DNA of 64,000 nucleotides from Planctomycetia bacterium (GTDB lineage: Bacteria > Planctomycetota > Brocadiia > Brocadiales > Brocadiaceae): NCBI GenBank assembly GCA_015075005.1, contig JABTVC010000003.1:310001-374000 (forward strand), in the 5' to 3' direction. The stretch's first letter is position 1. Each line of letters begins with the position of its first letter. The notes below the pieces were generated by a model. The model saw nothing but the letters and a program-made list of their open reading frames with translations. It made no database searches and was not told where the DNA came from. The translations under genes were made by a program, and so were the position numbers. Positions 19,752 through 29,389 of the stretch are shown piece by piece.

Positions 19752-21134
19752 TTATTTAGAGGGAGCAGTTAAGGGTATATCAAAGCCCGGGAAATATTCC
19801 CCGGCAGCGATTTCAAGGGATATACCCAAATCGGTTAATTCCTGTTTGAGTTTGACGTATTCTATCTGTTTGATAATCAATCCGTTTTTTGTGTTATAGT
19901 ACACGAGGATATCAGCATTGCCTACTCGTAATGCCGTGTAATAAATTTGAACCAGTGCTTTCAGTTCCACAATGAACTTTTCTGTTGCACTTATCTGTTG
20001 TTTGATTGAATCCATATCCACCAGGATACGATTAATTTCGGAACGCGCTTCAAAGAGGCGGGCCATATATTCATCAAAAAGTTGATTTCTTGTCGCCTGT
20101 CCAATAGCGATCTGTCCCTGTTTTCTATCAAAGAAAGGCAGATCTATAGTAACTGCAAAGCCCGTGGTTACCACATTGGATGTATCGCCTGCATGAGAAA
20201 AACCAATATTTATTTTTGGAAACTGAGAAAGTATTGCTGCCCTGACAGCCTCTTCCTGACTCTCATATCCCTTCTTAAACGCCAGCAAGTCGAGACGCCG
20301 GTCCTCCAGCCCTTCTGTAATGTTAGATACGGATGGAAGCGCTGGCCAGGAAGGAAGATAGATGTTTTGTTGTAGTGAAACAACACTACTCACAGGGAGG
20401 CCAAGTGCCTGATTCAGCGCGCTCTGCCCCCGCTTCTGTTCCTGAATAAGTTTTAGCTGAAAGATCCGGTTCTGCTGGAGGGCTGCCTCTGCGGCCGCAA
20501 GGTCTACGGCAGTTAACTCACCGAATCGAACGGACTTTTTGACGATTTCAAGATTTTCACGAAGCCCTTCCACAGCCGCCCTTTCAAGGTTTAATTGCTG
20601 GTCTATCCATAACAACCGGTAGACCTGCAATTTCGCTGCCTGAGCTACCTGCCATTCCTGCCACGCCACATCGATGTCCACTGAATCCATACGGTATCGG
20701 GCAGCTTTCATTTTTGCATTTCGGACTATAAGGGAAGTGATGTCCCAGCCTAATCCTAACCCGAAGCCGTTGATCGTTCCCTGGGTATTTCCTCCCGTGG
20801 GAACGTCAAGGCTATAAGACAGTTGAGGGTTAGGCAAAATACCGGCCTGGATCAGTTGGGACATTGAAACTTTCTTTTGATCCCGAACGGCTCGCAACCT
20901 GGGATTTGTCAATACCGCCAGGATGGCCGCCTCGTCCGGTGAGATTCCGTCCCGATCGTCGAGCCCTATCGGTTTCAAAATGGGATGCCTGATCATTTTT
21001 GCCTGAACCTGTACCTTTTTCATTGACGGGGCTTTCAAAGCAAGATTCACAGCCGAATTGTCTATTGGTATGGAATGATAGATAGCGCATCCAGCCAGCA
21101 GCGTTGTGATAACATATAAAATCACTATCTTCAT
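19752..21134 (-). CDS. TolC/OprM-family outer-membrane efflux lipoprotein
   Basis: A 460-residue outer-membrane factor. The N-terminus is a lipoprotein signal, MKIVILYVITTLLAGC, with the lipobox cysteine at residue 16. The body has the two-fold repeated coiled-coil layout of TolC proteins, including QLIQAGILPNPQLSYSLD, LRENLEIVKKSVRFGELTAVDLAAAEA and ITEGLEDRRLDLLAFKKG. It is the first structural gene of the pump operon and begins about 75 bp after the sensor-kinase stop. Confidence 0.87.
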   Translation of the reverse strand: MKIVILYVITTLLAGCAIYHSIPIDNSAVNLALKAPSMKKVQVQAKMIRHPILKPIGLDDRDGISPDEAAILAVLTNPRLRAVRDQKKVSMSQLIQAGILPNPQLSYSLDVPTGGNTQGTINGFGLGLGWDITSLIVRNAKMKAARYRMDSVDIDVAWQEWQVAQAAKLQVYRLLWIDQQLNLERAAVEGLRENLEIVKKSVRFGELTAVDLAAAEAALQQNRIFQLKLIQEQKRGQSALNQALGLPVSSVVSLQQNIYLPSWPALPSVSNITEGLEDRRLDLLAFKKGYESQEEAVRAAILSQFPKINIGFSHAGDTSNVVTTGFAVTIDLPFFDRKQGQIAIGQATRNQLFDEYMARLFEARSEINRILVDMDSIKQQISATEKFIVELKALVQIYYTALRVGNADILVYYNTKNGLIIKQIEYVKLKQELTDLGISLEIAAGEYFPGFDIPLTAPSK

Positions 21135-21209
21135 TTAATTTAAAATTATATCATGTTGCTTATTAACAAAAGATGAACGCAAAATTAATTATTTGTAATC
21201 CTGAAGAAT

Positions 21210-22598
21210 TTAGCAGGTAGGTAGTGTAACGGTAAAAATGCTTCCCTTATGCAGTTCGCTTTCTACCATTATTGTACCATGATGGGACTTGACGATCCAT
21301 TGGCAGATGCTTAGTCCAAGCCCGTTACTGGTGTGGTTTGCCATTCCAGCCTTGCTTGTTTTATAAAAGCGGTCGAATATATGAGGACTATCTTCCTGAG
21401 AAATACCAATACCATTGTCTTTAATGACAATTTTTGCACAACCCTTGTCTTTGCTAAGGGACAGCTTAATTGTCCCATCAAGAGGGGTATATTTTACGGC
21501 ATTATCCACCAAATTTAAGAGAAGCATTCGAATAAGCAACTCATCTCCATCAATAGACACATCCTCCATCTTTTCCATCGACACGAAGATGTTTTTCTGT
21601 TCTGCAATGAGTTTTAGTTGTTCAGCAATATCCGTAATAACAGGACAAAGGTTTATTCGTACCATATGTATTTCATATCGTCCCACATCGGCCTTTGCCA
21701 GGATGAATAGGTTTTCTACAATCTTTGAAAGTCGCCCCAGGTCTTCCAGGGTATCGGCAAGAACTTGCTGATAGTTATAGATATCCCTTTCCCTTGCCAG
21801 GGCGACTTCTATTCCTGCCTTCATGATGGCTATGGGTGTGCGTAATTCATGGGAGGCATCGGATGTGAACTGACGGACCTGGTTAAATGAATTTTCAAGG
21901 CGGGTCAACATCTCGTTAATTACTCCTGAAAGCTCGCTGATCTCGTCTTTCACAGGATATATTGTCAGCCTTTTCCCCAGGTTTTCGGTTTCTATCTGCT
22001 GGAGTTCTTTTATCATGCAATCTATGGGACTTAATGCCTTTTTTGCCATAAAGCGACCACCAAACCAGCTACCGATAATCGCAAGGCACCCTAAAGCCGT
22101 GAGTGCAAGTAAAAAGATTTTGAGAGCGCTGTCGTTGTTAACAACAATCCCAATCTGGATTAATTGTTGGGTATCCTTCTTAGGTATCGTAATAATGCGT
22201 AAAAGACGCCCCTTTGGAGTCATCACAGTCTTAAAGTATGTCTTTCCTGAAAGGATTTCTTTAATTTGGTGGCTATTTAAGGACAGATGAGCATCCTTTA
22301 AGTTTCCTGATCGGAATTGAAGGTTTCCTGCATGATTGAGTATTGCAATATATTTTCCCGATGCCCACTCTTCATCTCTTTCATTCGATATACGCTCCAC
22401 ATACTTCCTGAAGGAATTCTTGCTAATTCGCTCATAATGAGCGATACCTTCGGCCTCTTCTTTAAGCCCAACATCTATACGTTTATTATTTGCGTAAGAA
22501 AATGCAAGGTATGTTAGTAAACCAAAGAGAACAAGCGTTCCTCCGAAAATGCTGGTGTACCAGAAGGTGAGTTTGGTGCGAATTGTCCAGGAGGTCAT
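21210..22598 (-). CDS. sensor histidine kinase of the efflux locus (CusS/PcoS-like)
   Basis: A 462-residue membrane kinase. TM1 is near residues 10-31, then a periplasmic sensor loop to about 158, TM2 near 160-182 and a HAMP region. The H-box is FTSDASHELRTPIAIMKAG with the phospho-acceptor His, the N-box is LLLNLVDNAVKYTP, and the G-boxes are DNGIGISQED and NGLGLSICQWIV. The start overlaps the regulator stop by 4 bases. Its place between regulator and pump genes suggests it controls the pump. A decayed copy of its last codons sits at 14715-14830. Confidence 0.9.
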   Translation of the reverse strand: MTSWTIRTKLTFWYTSIFGGTLVLFGLLTYLAFSYANNKRIDVGLKEEAEGIAHYERISKNSFRKYVERISNERDEEWASGKYIAILNHAGNLQFRSGNLKDAHLSLNSHQIKEILSGKTYFKTVMTPKGRLLRIITIPKKDTQQLIQIGIVVNNDSALKIFLLALTALGCLAIIGSWFGGRFMAKKALSPIDCMIKELQQIETENLGKRLTIYPVKDEISELSGVINEMLTRLENSFNQVRQFTSDASHELRTPIAIMKAGIEVALARERDIYNYQQVLADTLEDLGRLSKIVENLFILAKADVGRYEIHMVRINLCPVITDIAEQLKLIAEQKNIFVSMEKMEDVSIDGDELLIRMLLLNLVDNAVKYTPLDGTIKLSLSKDKGCAKIVIKDNGIGISQEDSPHIFDRFYKTSKAGMANHTSNGLGLSICQWIVKSHHGTIMVESELHKGSIFTVTLPTC

Positions 22599-23272
22599 GG
22601 CTTTTCCTCGCTCATAACGTAACCTACACCCTTGATCGTGTGGATCAGTTTGTTCGTGCGATCCTTATCGATTTTATTTCTCAATCGATTTACAAAGACG
22701 TCAATCACGTTCGTGATGCTGTCAAAGTTGTAATCCCATACATGTTCTGCGATCTGAGTACGAGTTAATACCGTAGCGAGGTTTCTCATAAAAAATTCTA
22801 ATAGAGCGAATTCTTTATTGGTGAGGTCTATGGGCTGACCCTTTCGATAAAGGCGGTGTGCAGCTATATCCAGAGAAAGGTCTGCAACCGTTAACTCAGT
22901 CTGGTAATGAACCTTCCCTCTTCGGATTAATGCCCGTATCCGCGCTATCAGTTCTATAAAAGAAAAGGGTTTTACCAGATAATCATCGGCTCCTGAATCT
23001 AACCCATGAGCCTTATCCTCAATAGCATCCTTTGCCGTCAGTAAAAGAATGGGCATATCTTTACCGTTTTTTCTGGTCTCCTCCAGTATCTCGAGTCCGT
23101 TTTTCTTTGGAAGCAGGATGTCAAGCACAACGAGGTCATACTCATTGGTCTTGAGCATAAAGAGGCCTTCTTCCCCGTCGTAACTTACGTCAACGGCAAA
23201 GTGGTTTTCTTCCAGACCCTTTTTGATATAGGTGGCTAATTTTTTTTCGTCCTCTATGACTAATATTCTCAT
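22595..23272 (-). CDS. OmpR-family response regulator
   Basis: The start is taken at the ATG at 23272 (MRILVIEDEKKLATYIKKG), which places the acidic pair ED near residues 7-9. The phospho-acceptor Asp is in DLVVLDILLPKKNG, and the receiver lysine is in VKPFSFIELIARI. The C-terminal winged helix carries TNKEFALLEFFMRN and VIDVFVNRLRNKID. It is coupled to the kinase and heads the five-gene operon regulator-kinase-OMF-MFP-RND. It probably activates that operon. Confidence 0.9.
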   Translation of the reverse strand: MRILVIEDEKKLATYIKKGLEENHFAVDVSYDGEEGLFMLKTNEYDLVVLDILLPKKNGLEILEETRKNGKDMPILLLTAKDAIEDKAHGLDSGADDYLVKPFSFIELIARIRALIRRGKVHYQTELTVADLSLDIAAHRLYRKGQPIDLTNKEFALLEFFMRNLATVLTRTQIAEHVWDYNFDSITNVIDVFVNRLRNKIDKDRTNKLIHTIKGVGYVMSEEKP

Positions 23273-23749
23273 ACCTAACCTGAACAAGTCAAAACATGTT
23301 TAATAAATTCCGCCTCACAAATTCCGGATACCAAAGAAATTTACATTTCAATTCCATAATCTCTCCGGAATGGTTTTTAAATCTTACATGATCTATTCTT
23401 CCAGAATTGGTCAAAAATTTATGAAAAGACACTAACGCTTCTTTTGTGATAGCGCATACAGAAAGTAACAGAAATAAAAGCCACTTTCAAAGATATTTCC
23501 TCAAAATATTTACTTTACGTACCGACACTTAAAGATTACATTGAATACAGCAGGAGTTTTTTAACCAAAGCTTTAGCGAAACAACCTCAGATAAAACATT
23601 TCCCTTTAAATTTTTACCATTATTGCGTAGATTTATGGAATATGCTGATTATATACAACCCGGAGGGGTTTTCCCTGAAACATATAAATTTACAGACTTA
23701 TTAATCTTTCTGCTGTAAGATGTTCTCTGCAAATTACGAGGAGATAAAA
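23273..23749. other. divergent intergenic region
   Basis: About 480 bp of AT-rich sequence between the response-regulator gene (leftward) and the nfeD gene (rightward). It should hold both promoters. A ribosome-binding site (ACGAGGAG) is clear just before 23750. No convincing -35/-10 pair, operator repeat or RNA gene could be picked by eye. Confidence 0.4.
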
Positions 23750-24211
23750 ATGATTCAGGTCTGGTGGATGTGGATGGCGCTTGCTGCCGCTTTTATTATC
23801 GGAGAGATATTTACCCCTGGATTTTTCCTTTTGTGGTTTGGTATTGGAGCAGCCGTAGCAAGCATTTTAGCGATCCTGGAGCTCGGTATGGGCTGGCAAT
23901 GGGGAGCCTTTCTGGTTATTGCAAGTGTACTTTTTGTGATTTCCAGAAGATTTGCGGAACGATTCACCAAAAAGCAGCCTTCAGGGGTTGGCGCTGACCG
24001 GTTTGTTGGTGAAAAAGGAATGGTACTGGAAGAGATTAATAATATAAAGAGTACCGGTCTTGTCAGAATAAGAGGCGATGATTGGAGGGCAGATAGTGAT
24101 ATGGACGAAATAATACCCTTAGGGAAAAAGATTGAAGTTGTAAAGGTTATTGGAACGCGTCTCGTAGTTAAAATTATAAGGGAAGGAGGGCAAGATGATA
24201 ATGCCAGGTGA
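23750..24211 (+). CDS. NfeD-family membrane protein
   Basis: A short NfeD (about 153 residues). Two or three N-terminal membrane segments (MIQVWWMWMALAAAFIIGEI, then FLLWFGIGAAVASILAIL and WGAFLVIASVLFVI) are followed by a C-terminal OB-fold domain with FVGEKGMVLEEI and LVRIRGDDWRADSD. The ATG at 23750 follows an AGGAG box. It overlaps the SPFH gene by 17 bases. NfeD and SPFH proteins form membrane microdomain-type complexes and are usually co-transcribed, as here. Confidence 0.9.
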   Translation: MIQVWWMWMALAAAFIIGEIFTPGFFLLWFGIGAAVASILAILELGMGWQWGAFLVIASVLFVISRRFAERFTKKQPSGVGADRFVGEKGMVLEEINNIKSTGLVRIRGDDWRADSDMDEIIPLGKKIEVVKVIGTRLVVKIIREGGQDDNAR

Positions 24212-25129
24212 AATAACCATATTTATTATTTTGGCAATTGTCGTATTTGTGATTGCTGCCCGGGGGATACAAATAGTCAGGCCATGGCAAAAAGGATTGA
24301 TTGAGCGGATGGGAAAATATCAACGTACAGCAGACAGTGGACTCACCGTTATCATCCCTTTTCTGGAGAGGATGATTAAAGTGGATATGCGGGAACTTGT
24401 GGTTGATGTCCCACCGCAGGCGGTAATTACCAAGGACAACGTTGTTGTTGAGGTAGATGCGGTAATCTATTATATGGTTACTGATCCGGTACAAGTTACG
24501 TATAATGTTGCCAATTATTACATGGCAGCGACTAAACTTGCTCAAACAAATCTGAGAAATCTGGTCGGTGATTTAGCCCTGGACGAATCGCTTACATCGA
24601 GAGACGTAATAAATACAAAGTTGCGTGAGATCCTTGATGCTGCCACCGATACATGGGGTACAAAGGTAACGAGGGTCGAGCTTCAGAGAATAGAACCACC
24701 TAAGGATGTTACTGACGCAATGCACCGGCAGATGAAGGCCGAGCGGGAAAGACGTGCAATTATTCTTGAGGCCGAGGGACACAAACAGTCGGCAATCCTT
24801 AAGGCGGAAGGGCAGGCGGAGGCAATAAAGAAAGTTGCCGATGCCGATAAATATCAAAAGTTAACTGTGGCCAAGGGTGAAGCAGAAGCAATCCAGACCG
24901 TCTTCGGAGCTATTCATGCAGGTAGGCCTACAAATGATTTAATTGCGATAAAATATCTCGAATCCCTCGAAAAATCGCCGATGGTAAGGCAACAAAGATC
25001 TTTTTGCCTTATGAGGCCACAGGTATTCTTGGAAGCATCGCTGGCATTGGTGAACTTCTAAAAGAAAAGCTTACTTCGGAAAAAGACGAAAGCAGGAATA
25101 CACAAACTAAATCTCCCCATGAGGCGTAG
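24195..25129 (+). CDS. SPFH/band-7 (stomatin/QmcA-like) protein, frameshift near the 3' end
   Basis: An N-terminal membrane anchor (IFIILAIVVFVIAARGIQIV) is followed by the SPFH core: RPWQKGLIERMGKYQRT, AVITKDNVVVEVDAVIYY, and DAMHRQMKAERERRAIILEAEG, continuing into a coiled coil rich in Glu and Ala. Read literally the frame ends at 25061. Adding one A to the A run near 24968 restores IADGKATKIFLPYEATGIL and a tail ending at 25129, as in the family. This is therefore a one-base homopolymer loss, real or artefactual. Confidence 0.87.
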
Positions 25130-25198
25130 CCACAACCAAATATCCATCAGGAACGGGGAACAGGGGCAAACGTGTTAAGTTAAGCGATTGGGTTGGGT

Positions 25199-25227
25199 GG
25201 CACGGACAAACAATGTTTGTCCGTGCC
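25199..25227. repeat. 13-bp perfect inverted repeat (hairpin), family copy 1
   Basis: The arms GGCACGGACAAAC and GTTTGTCCGTGCC are separated by AAT. The same element, slightly changed, occurs at 30530-30558. It lies between the SPFH gene and miaB and is followed by a weak T-rich stretch, so it could act as a terminator. Its presence at two places suggests a dispersed palindromic repeat family. Confidence 0.8.
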
Positions 25228-25278
25228 TTTCTTGCGTGACATTAAAAACTTTGATTCAATAATTATGAGACAGGCATT

Positions 25279-26625
25279 ATGATTCATTCTTCCAATAGTA
25301 TGTATAAAGATCAGCATAAGACCGTTTTTTTTGAAACCTTTGGCTGCCAGATGAATAAGCTCGATGCCGAACTCTCGCTTGGTCTGTTGTTGGAAGAAGG
25401 CTATCAGATTGTTGATAAGGCTGACGAGGCCGATGTCATCTTGTTTAATACTTGCAGTGTGCGTCAGCATGCCGAAGACAAGGTGTATTCTCATCTTGGG
25501 GCGCTAAAAACACTGAAGAAAAAACACCCTGAAGTTATTGTAGGTGTCCTGGGATGCATGGCACAAAAAGACGGTAAAGCTATATTTAAACGCATGCCCC
25601 ATGTTGACCTGGTCTGTGGAACACGTATGTTCGCGCGGTTGCCGGAACTCATTTTAAATATCAGAAATCGTGGTTCGCATGTCCTTGCTGTAGATGAGGA
25701 TCAGATTATTCATGTAAAGAGGGCCGTGTCTCACCGACCGAATTTTTATCAGGCTTTCGTTACGGTTATACGGGGTTGCGATAACTTTTGTTCCTATTGC
25801 ATTGTACCCCATGTACGTGGCCGGGAGATCAGCCGGACGATCTCTGATATAAAAGAAGAGGTTGAAGCCCTTGTAGCGAATGGTTGCAAAGAGGTTACCT
25901 TACTCGGTCAAAATATAAATTCCTACGGAAAAGGTTTACCTGGGGGTGTAACGCTCGGGGATCTGCTTTCTGAATTAAACGATATAGACGGACTCGGAAG
26001 GATACGGTTTGTGACTTCACATCCTGCAGATATGTCCCGTGATCTCATCCGCACCATAAGCCGTTTAGGAAAAGTCTGTGAATATTTACACATGCCCGCC
26101 CAGTCCGGTTCCGACCAAATCCTTAAAAGAATGCGGCGCGGTTATACAGCGGGTTATTACCGTGATTTGATTTCGTATGCAAGGGAAGTAATTCCTCATA
26201 TGATGGTAGCCAGCGACTTTATTGTAGGCTTCCCGGGAGAAACGGATGAAGATTTTCAGGAAACTGTGCGGCTCATGGAAGAGATACGTTTCCAGAACTG
26301 CTTTATATTCAAGTATTCACCTCGTACAGGTACGAAGGCAGCCGAGCTGGAAGATGATGTGGCCGATGAGGTGAAAAGGGCAAGAAACATGAGGTTGTTG
26401 GAATTGCAAAAAGGTATCAGCCTCGCAGAAAATAAGAAGCTGATAGGCCGGGTGGTGCAGGTACTTGTTGAAGGTGCCAGTAAATCAGATTCAAATAAAT
26501 TATCAGGTCGTACAAGACAAAACCACATCGTGGTTTTCAATGGTTCTCGGGAATCCACGGGAAAACTGATAGATGTTCTGATACACGAGGTAACAGACCT
26601 TACTTTGTATGGTACGCCAACGTAG
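25279..26625 (+). CDS. miaB: MiaB, tRNA-2-methylthio-N6-dimethylallyladenosine synthase
   Basis: A radical-SAM methylthiotransferase of 448 residues acting on tRNA position 37. The N-terminal UPF0004 domain has ETFGCQMNKLDAELSLG and further cysteines in LFNTCSVRQHAEDK and GVLGCMAQ for the auxiliary cluster. The radical-SAM cysteines are in GCDNFCSYCIVPHVRGRE near residue 165. The C-terminal TRAM domain is around 380-445. Motifs EVTLLGQNINSYG and HMPAQSGSDQILKRMRRGY are typical of MiaB rather than MtaB. The start is ATG 25279 or 25300. Confidence 0.95.
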   Translation: MIHSSNSMYKDQHKTVFFETFGCQMNKLDAELSLGLLLEEGYQIVDKADEADVILFNTCSVRQHAEDKVYSHLGALKTLKKKHPEVIVGVLGCMAQKDGKAIFKRMPHVDLVCGTRMFARLPELILNIRNRGSHVLAVDEDQIIHVKRAVSHRPNFYQAFVTVIRGCDNFCSYCIVPHVRGREISRTISDIKEEVEALVANGCKEVTLLGQNINSYGKGLPGGVTLGDLLSELNDIDGLGRIRFVTSHPADMSRDLIRTISRLGKVCEYLHMPAQSGSDQILKRMRRGYTAGYYRDLISYAREVIPHMMVASDFIVGFPGETDEDFQETVRLMEEIRFQNCFIFKYSPRTGTKAAELEDDVADEVKRARNMRLLELQKGISLAENKKLIGRVVQVLVEGASKSDSNKLSGRTRQNHIVVFNGSRESTGKLIDVLIHEVTDLTLYGTPT

Positions 26626-26632
26626 GTAGCAT

Positions 26633-26712
26633 GTCATTGCGAGGAACGGATTGACGAAGCAATCTCTTGTATTGTAAAAGGATAAGATTGCTTCGCTATC
26701 GTTCGCAATGAC
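26633..26712. repeat. REP/MITE-like inverted repeat
   Basis: An imperfect palindrome of about 80 bp. GTCATTGCGAGGAACG and GACGAAGCAATCT on the left are matched by AGATTGCTTCG and CGTTCGCAATGAC on the right. This class of hairpin repeat is common as dispersed copies in many bacterial genomes. It lies just after miaB and before a convergent gene, where it may also stop transcription. Confidence 0.8.
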
Positions 26713-26817
26713 AATGAATCTGTAAACGTATTAATGAAACGAAATACTAGAAGGCCGAAGCCGGTTTGCAGATATCTTTGCTCTCTTACCATGCAACGGT
26801 AATGATTCTCACGTGGA

Positions 26818-27600
26818 CTATTTACTGAGAAATTCGATACGCTTGATAAAAGCCCCGGCCTTTCCCTTATCGCCAGACGAAGAGGTATCAACCGCAAGGC
26901 TTATTCCCGATATTGGGGGGACCGCATCTTGGAAATATGCTTGAAACGCACGATACAAATCAAACTCTGAAATTACCGTTTCTCCAGGTTTCGGATTTCC
27001 CAGACAAACAAAACGGCCTCCTTCGTCAAAACACCTCCCTGTGTAGGGCCTGTTAATTTCGTCCTTTTTACTGAGAAACAGGCCTATGAAGTAAGGACTA
27101 TCTGGTACAAAAAAACACCCGCTGGACAATCTGACATCACCAAAAAATATATAAACCATCAACGCCTCATTGTTGTTATTCTTCGCATAAGACGCATCTT
27201 TTGGGTATTGAATAATTCCCCATTCAATCTTCACTTTCGAAAATTTTTTAAGAATGACAGAATTATTGAAAATAAAAACTCTGGTGGGTTGCCTGGCTTT
27301 AACAATCAGCGCGTTTTCATTTGCAGATAATTTAATTGTCCTGTGGTCTTTAGTCCTGCCATTAAAACAAAACCCCTTCGATTCTAACCATGTATAGACA
27401 GAACCTCCTGTATAATCAGAAAAATCAATTAAGGATCTTTCCTGCTGATTACTGTTGTTATCCGGTTTTTCCTGACTATGGTTCTTGGCGACTTTGGATG
27501 ATTCCTGGATTTCGGCTTGTTGGCTTTCTTCAGGGAAAACGCTGCCGTTTAAAACAATCACCATGATTGATATGATACCTGCTGCGATAAAACTTTTCAC
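26818..27600 (-). CDS. exported protein, possibly DUF3047-like
   Basis: A 260-residue protein with a signal peptide (MKSFIAAGIISIMVIVLNGS) and a low-complexity, Ser/Gln/Glu-rich linker to about residue 58. The folded part resembles, distantly, the DUF3047 beta-sandwich family: a hydrophobic-Trp strand (KVKIEWGIIQYP), VYIFFGDV, and a C-terminal SGISLAVDTSSSGDKGKAGAF. That family is exported and of unknown function. No partner gene is obvious. Confidence 0.6.
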   Translation of the reverse strand: MKSFIAAGIISIMVIVLNGSVFPEESQQAEIQESSKVAKNHSQEKPDNNSNQQERSLIDFSDYTGGSVYTWLESKGFCFNGRTKDHRTIKLSANENALIVKARQPTRVFIFNNSVILKKFSKVKIEWGIIQYPKDASYAKNNNNEALMVYIFFGDVRLSSGCFFVPDSPYFIGLFLSKKDEINRPYTGRCFDEGGRFVCLGNPKPGETVISEFDLYRAFQAYFQDAVPPISGISLAVDTSSSGDKGKAGAFIKRIEFLSK

Positions 27601-27950
27601 TTCTTGTGTCTTTCTTTAAATACAAGCCGATAAAAATGATTTTTATTGAGAATTTTCAAAAAACTACATTGTTACTCAAAAATCAATTCCACCCCTGATG
27701 TGTAAGGTGGCAGTCCAATAAAGATTAAAGCAAAAAGTAAATTATACTTTATATTTCGATAAAGATGCAAAAAATCTTGCCAAAAAAGCACTAGATTCAG
27801 TAATATTACAAAGATATATTTTTGTAATTAACTCATAGCTGATAAAAGGGGTATGCATGAATTGAATACGGGCTAAAATTCTCATGAGAATAGTAAAATC
27901 TAATTACTATAATTTACCGTGCTTTTTTCGTCAATTGAGGGTCATGTCAA
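27601..27950. other. intergenic region upstream of the GTPase cassette
   Basis: 350 bp of AT-rich DNA. A good -10 candidate, TATAAT, lies at 27908-27913, 38 bases before the first gene of the cassette, but no clear -35 is present at the right distance. Nothing else is recognised. Confidence 0.35.
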
Positions 27951-28223
27951 ATGTCAGACAACATTGAAAGACAGAGGGAACTGAGTCGGATGGTTTTAAT
28001 TCCAGGAGAACCTAAGCCCTCTGAGCAAAAGGCGGCAAGGCAAATTCAACGGACGCCACAGCAACTTATATACACATTTTCATTAGGCGCAATATTTGGA
28101 TTTGCCGTTTTTGTGACACTGTGGATTATCGCTGGTTTTTCAAAATTAGCGGTTACGCTGCCGTTTGTGGGCGGGTGCATTGGTGTAGCCATTGAAATGA
28201 TGAGACAAAAGAATAAGGGGTAG
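27951..28223 (+). CDS. small two-span membrane protein of the GTPase cassette
   Basis: 90 residues: a charged N-terminal 35 residues, then two predicted membrane helices (about 41-61, FSLGAIFGFAVFVTLWIIAG, and 67-83) and a basic tail (RQKNKG). No known family is recognised. It is followed after 92 bp by the GTPase gene on the same strand, so a joint transcript is likely. As the only membrane protein of the set it could be the anchor or the effector. That is inference. Confidence 0.65.
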   Translation: MSDNIERQRELSRMVLIPGEPKPSEQKAARQIQRTPQQLIYTFSLGAIFGFAVFVTLWIIAGFSKLAVTLPFVGGCIGVAIEMMRQKNKG

Positions 28224-28315
28224 CATGAAAAGATGAAAATATCACTTTGCAGGAGTCTTTACTAAAAATTATCCAAAGGTAATTATCAAATGATTTACAA
28301 GAGGGAAATAAAAAA

Positions 28316-29389
28316 ATGAAAGTAACGATGATCGGCATATCAGGCTCTGGCAAAACAACATATATGTCTTCGCTCTATGAGACGTTGGGAGACGCAGGTC
28401 AAAATGATGCGGGTTTTTACCTTGCCCCCCGCTCAGTGCAACAATTTGATAAGGCTATACTGAGTGTTGGCGATTTTAGCAGGTTTTCACTTGTCGATAA
28501 ATTTAAATGGCCAGATGGGACACAACAGACAACGGTATGGCCTTTCACCGTTTACTATAATTCAAAACCGGTGACATACTTTGATTGGATTGATTATCGT
28601 GGCGGTATTCTCACAGAAATTACCGATGTCATCGATACGAACGATACTTCGGAAGCGACAAAATCAGAAATTAGTGAACTGGCTTCTCACATTGAGCTGA
28701 GTAACGCCGTTATCCTTGTTGCCGATGCCTTTGTCCTAACGTATTACTCAAATATTAAAGAAGCGAGGCACCGGTCAGGCGCCCGCAGGATCCATGAGAT
28801 ATTTACGACCTATAGCAGGATGTATCCCAACAGAAACTTGACATTTGTAATCATTCTCACCAAGGCGGATACGGTCGATTCCAAGTGGAAAAGCGATAAT
28901 TATGCGCCATTGATAGAGCGTGGCATGGAGGTGTTCAATCAGATGGTGTCGTTATGCAAACAAAATCCAGCCTGGGAGGGAGGTATCGTGCCCGTCTCCG
29001 CGGTGGGAGAAGGGAATGTTAAGAGGGTTGTTACTTCCACGGGCGATCTGATACATCCCTTTAAATCCGAAGACAAAATTGTAGGATTTCCATCGCCACT
29101 GAATGCAGAACATGTCTTGTTTTATTGTTTGGGGCAAACATTAAAGCAGATGAAAGGGGAGGCCCACAAGAGTATAAAGCAGCGCGAAAAAGAATTATCA
29201 GAGGTGCTGAAAAAGGCAGGACTGGTAAATAAAATTTGGTCTCTGATCACGCGTAAGCCCGACGCCGAGAGCATTGCCAGGGCTATTTTGGAGGAAAAAA
29301 CTAAAGATTATGAGGTTTTAAGCCAGTTTGAGCCACACATCGAACCGCTCCTCAGTAAGGCGCTGGAAAGGATAAGGCGAATTGCATGA
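28316..29389 (+). CDS. TRAFAC-type P-loop GTPase (double-GTPase / conflict-system class)
   Basis: 357 residues. The G1 P-loop is at the very N-terminus (IGISGSGKTTYMSSLYETL), G3 is DWIDYRGG near residue 100, G4 is IILTKAD near 185, and G5-like VPVSAVGEG near 230. So it should bind GTP specifically. The C-terminal third is helical and charged, with a probable coiled coil (KSIKQREKELSEVLKK). The organisation resembles the DO-GTPase families described with GAP1 proteins in predicted immune systems. The assignment is from memory of motifs. The next gene overlaps by 4 bases, a strong sign of joint function. Confidence 0.75.
   Translation: MKVTMIGISGSGKTTYMSSLYETLGDAGQNDAGFYLAPRSVQQFDKAILSVGDFSRFSLVDKFKWPDGTQQTTVWPFTVYYNSKPVTYFDWIDYRGGILTEITDVIDTNDTSEATKSEISELASHIELSNAVILVADAFVLTYYSNIKEARHRSGARRIHEIFTTYSRMYPNRNLTFVIILTKADTVDSKWKSDNYAPLIERGMEVFNQMVSLCKQNPAWEGGIVPVSAVGEGNVKRVVTSTGDLIHPFKSEDKIVGFPSPLNAEHVLFYCLGQTLKQMKGEAHKSIKQREKELSEVLKKAGLVNKIWSLITRKPDAESIARAILEEKTKDYEVLSQFEPHIEPLLSKALERIRRIA

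Noticed and set aside
26641..26712. Possible CRISPR-like repeat pair
   Set aside because: There are only two inverted, not direct, arms and no regular spacers; it is a hairpin repeat.
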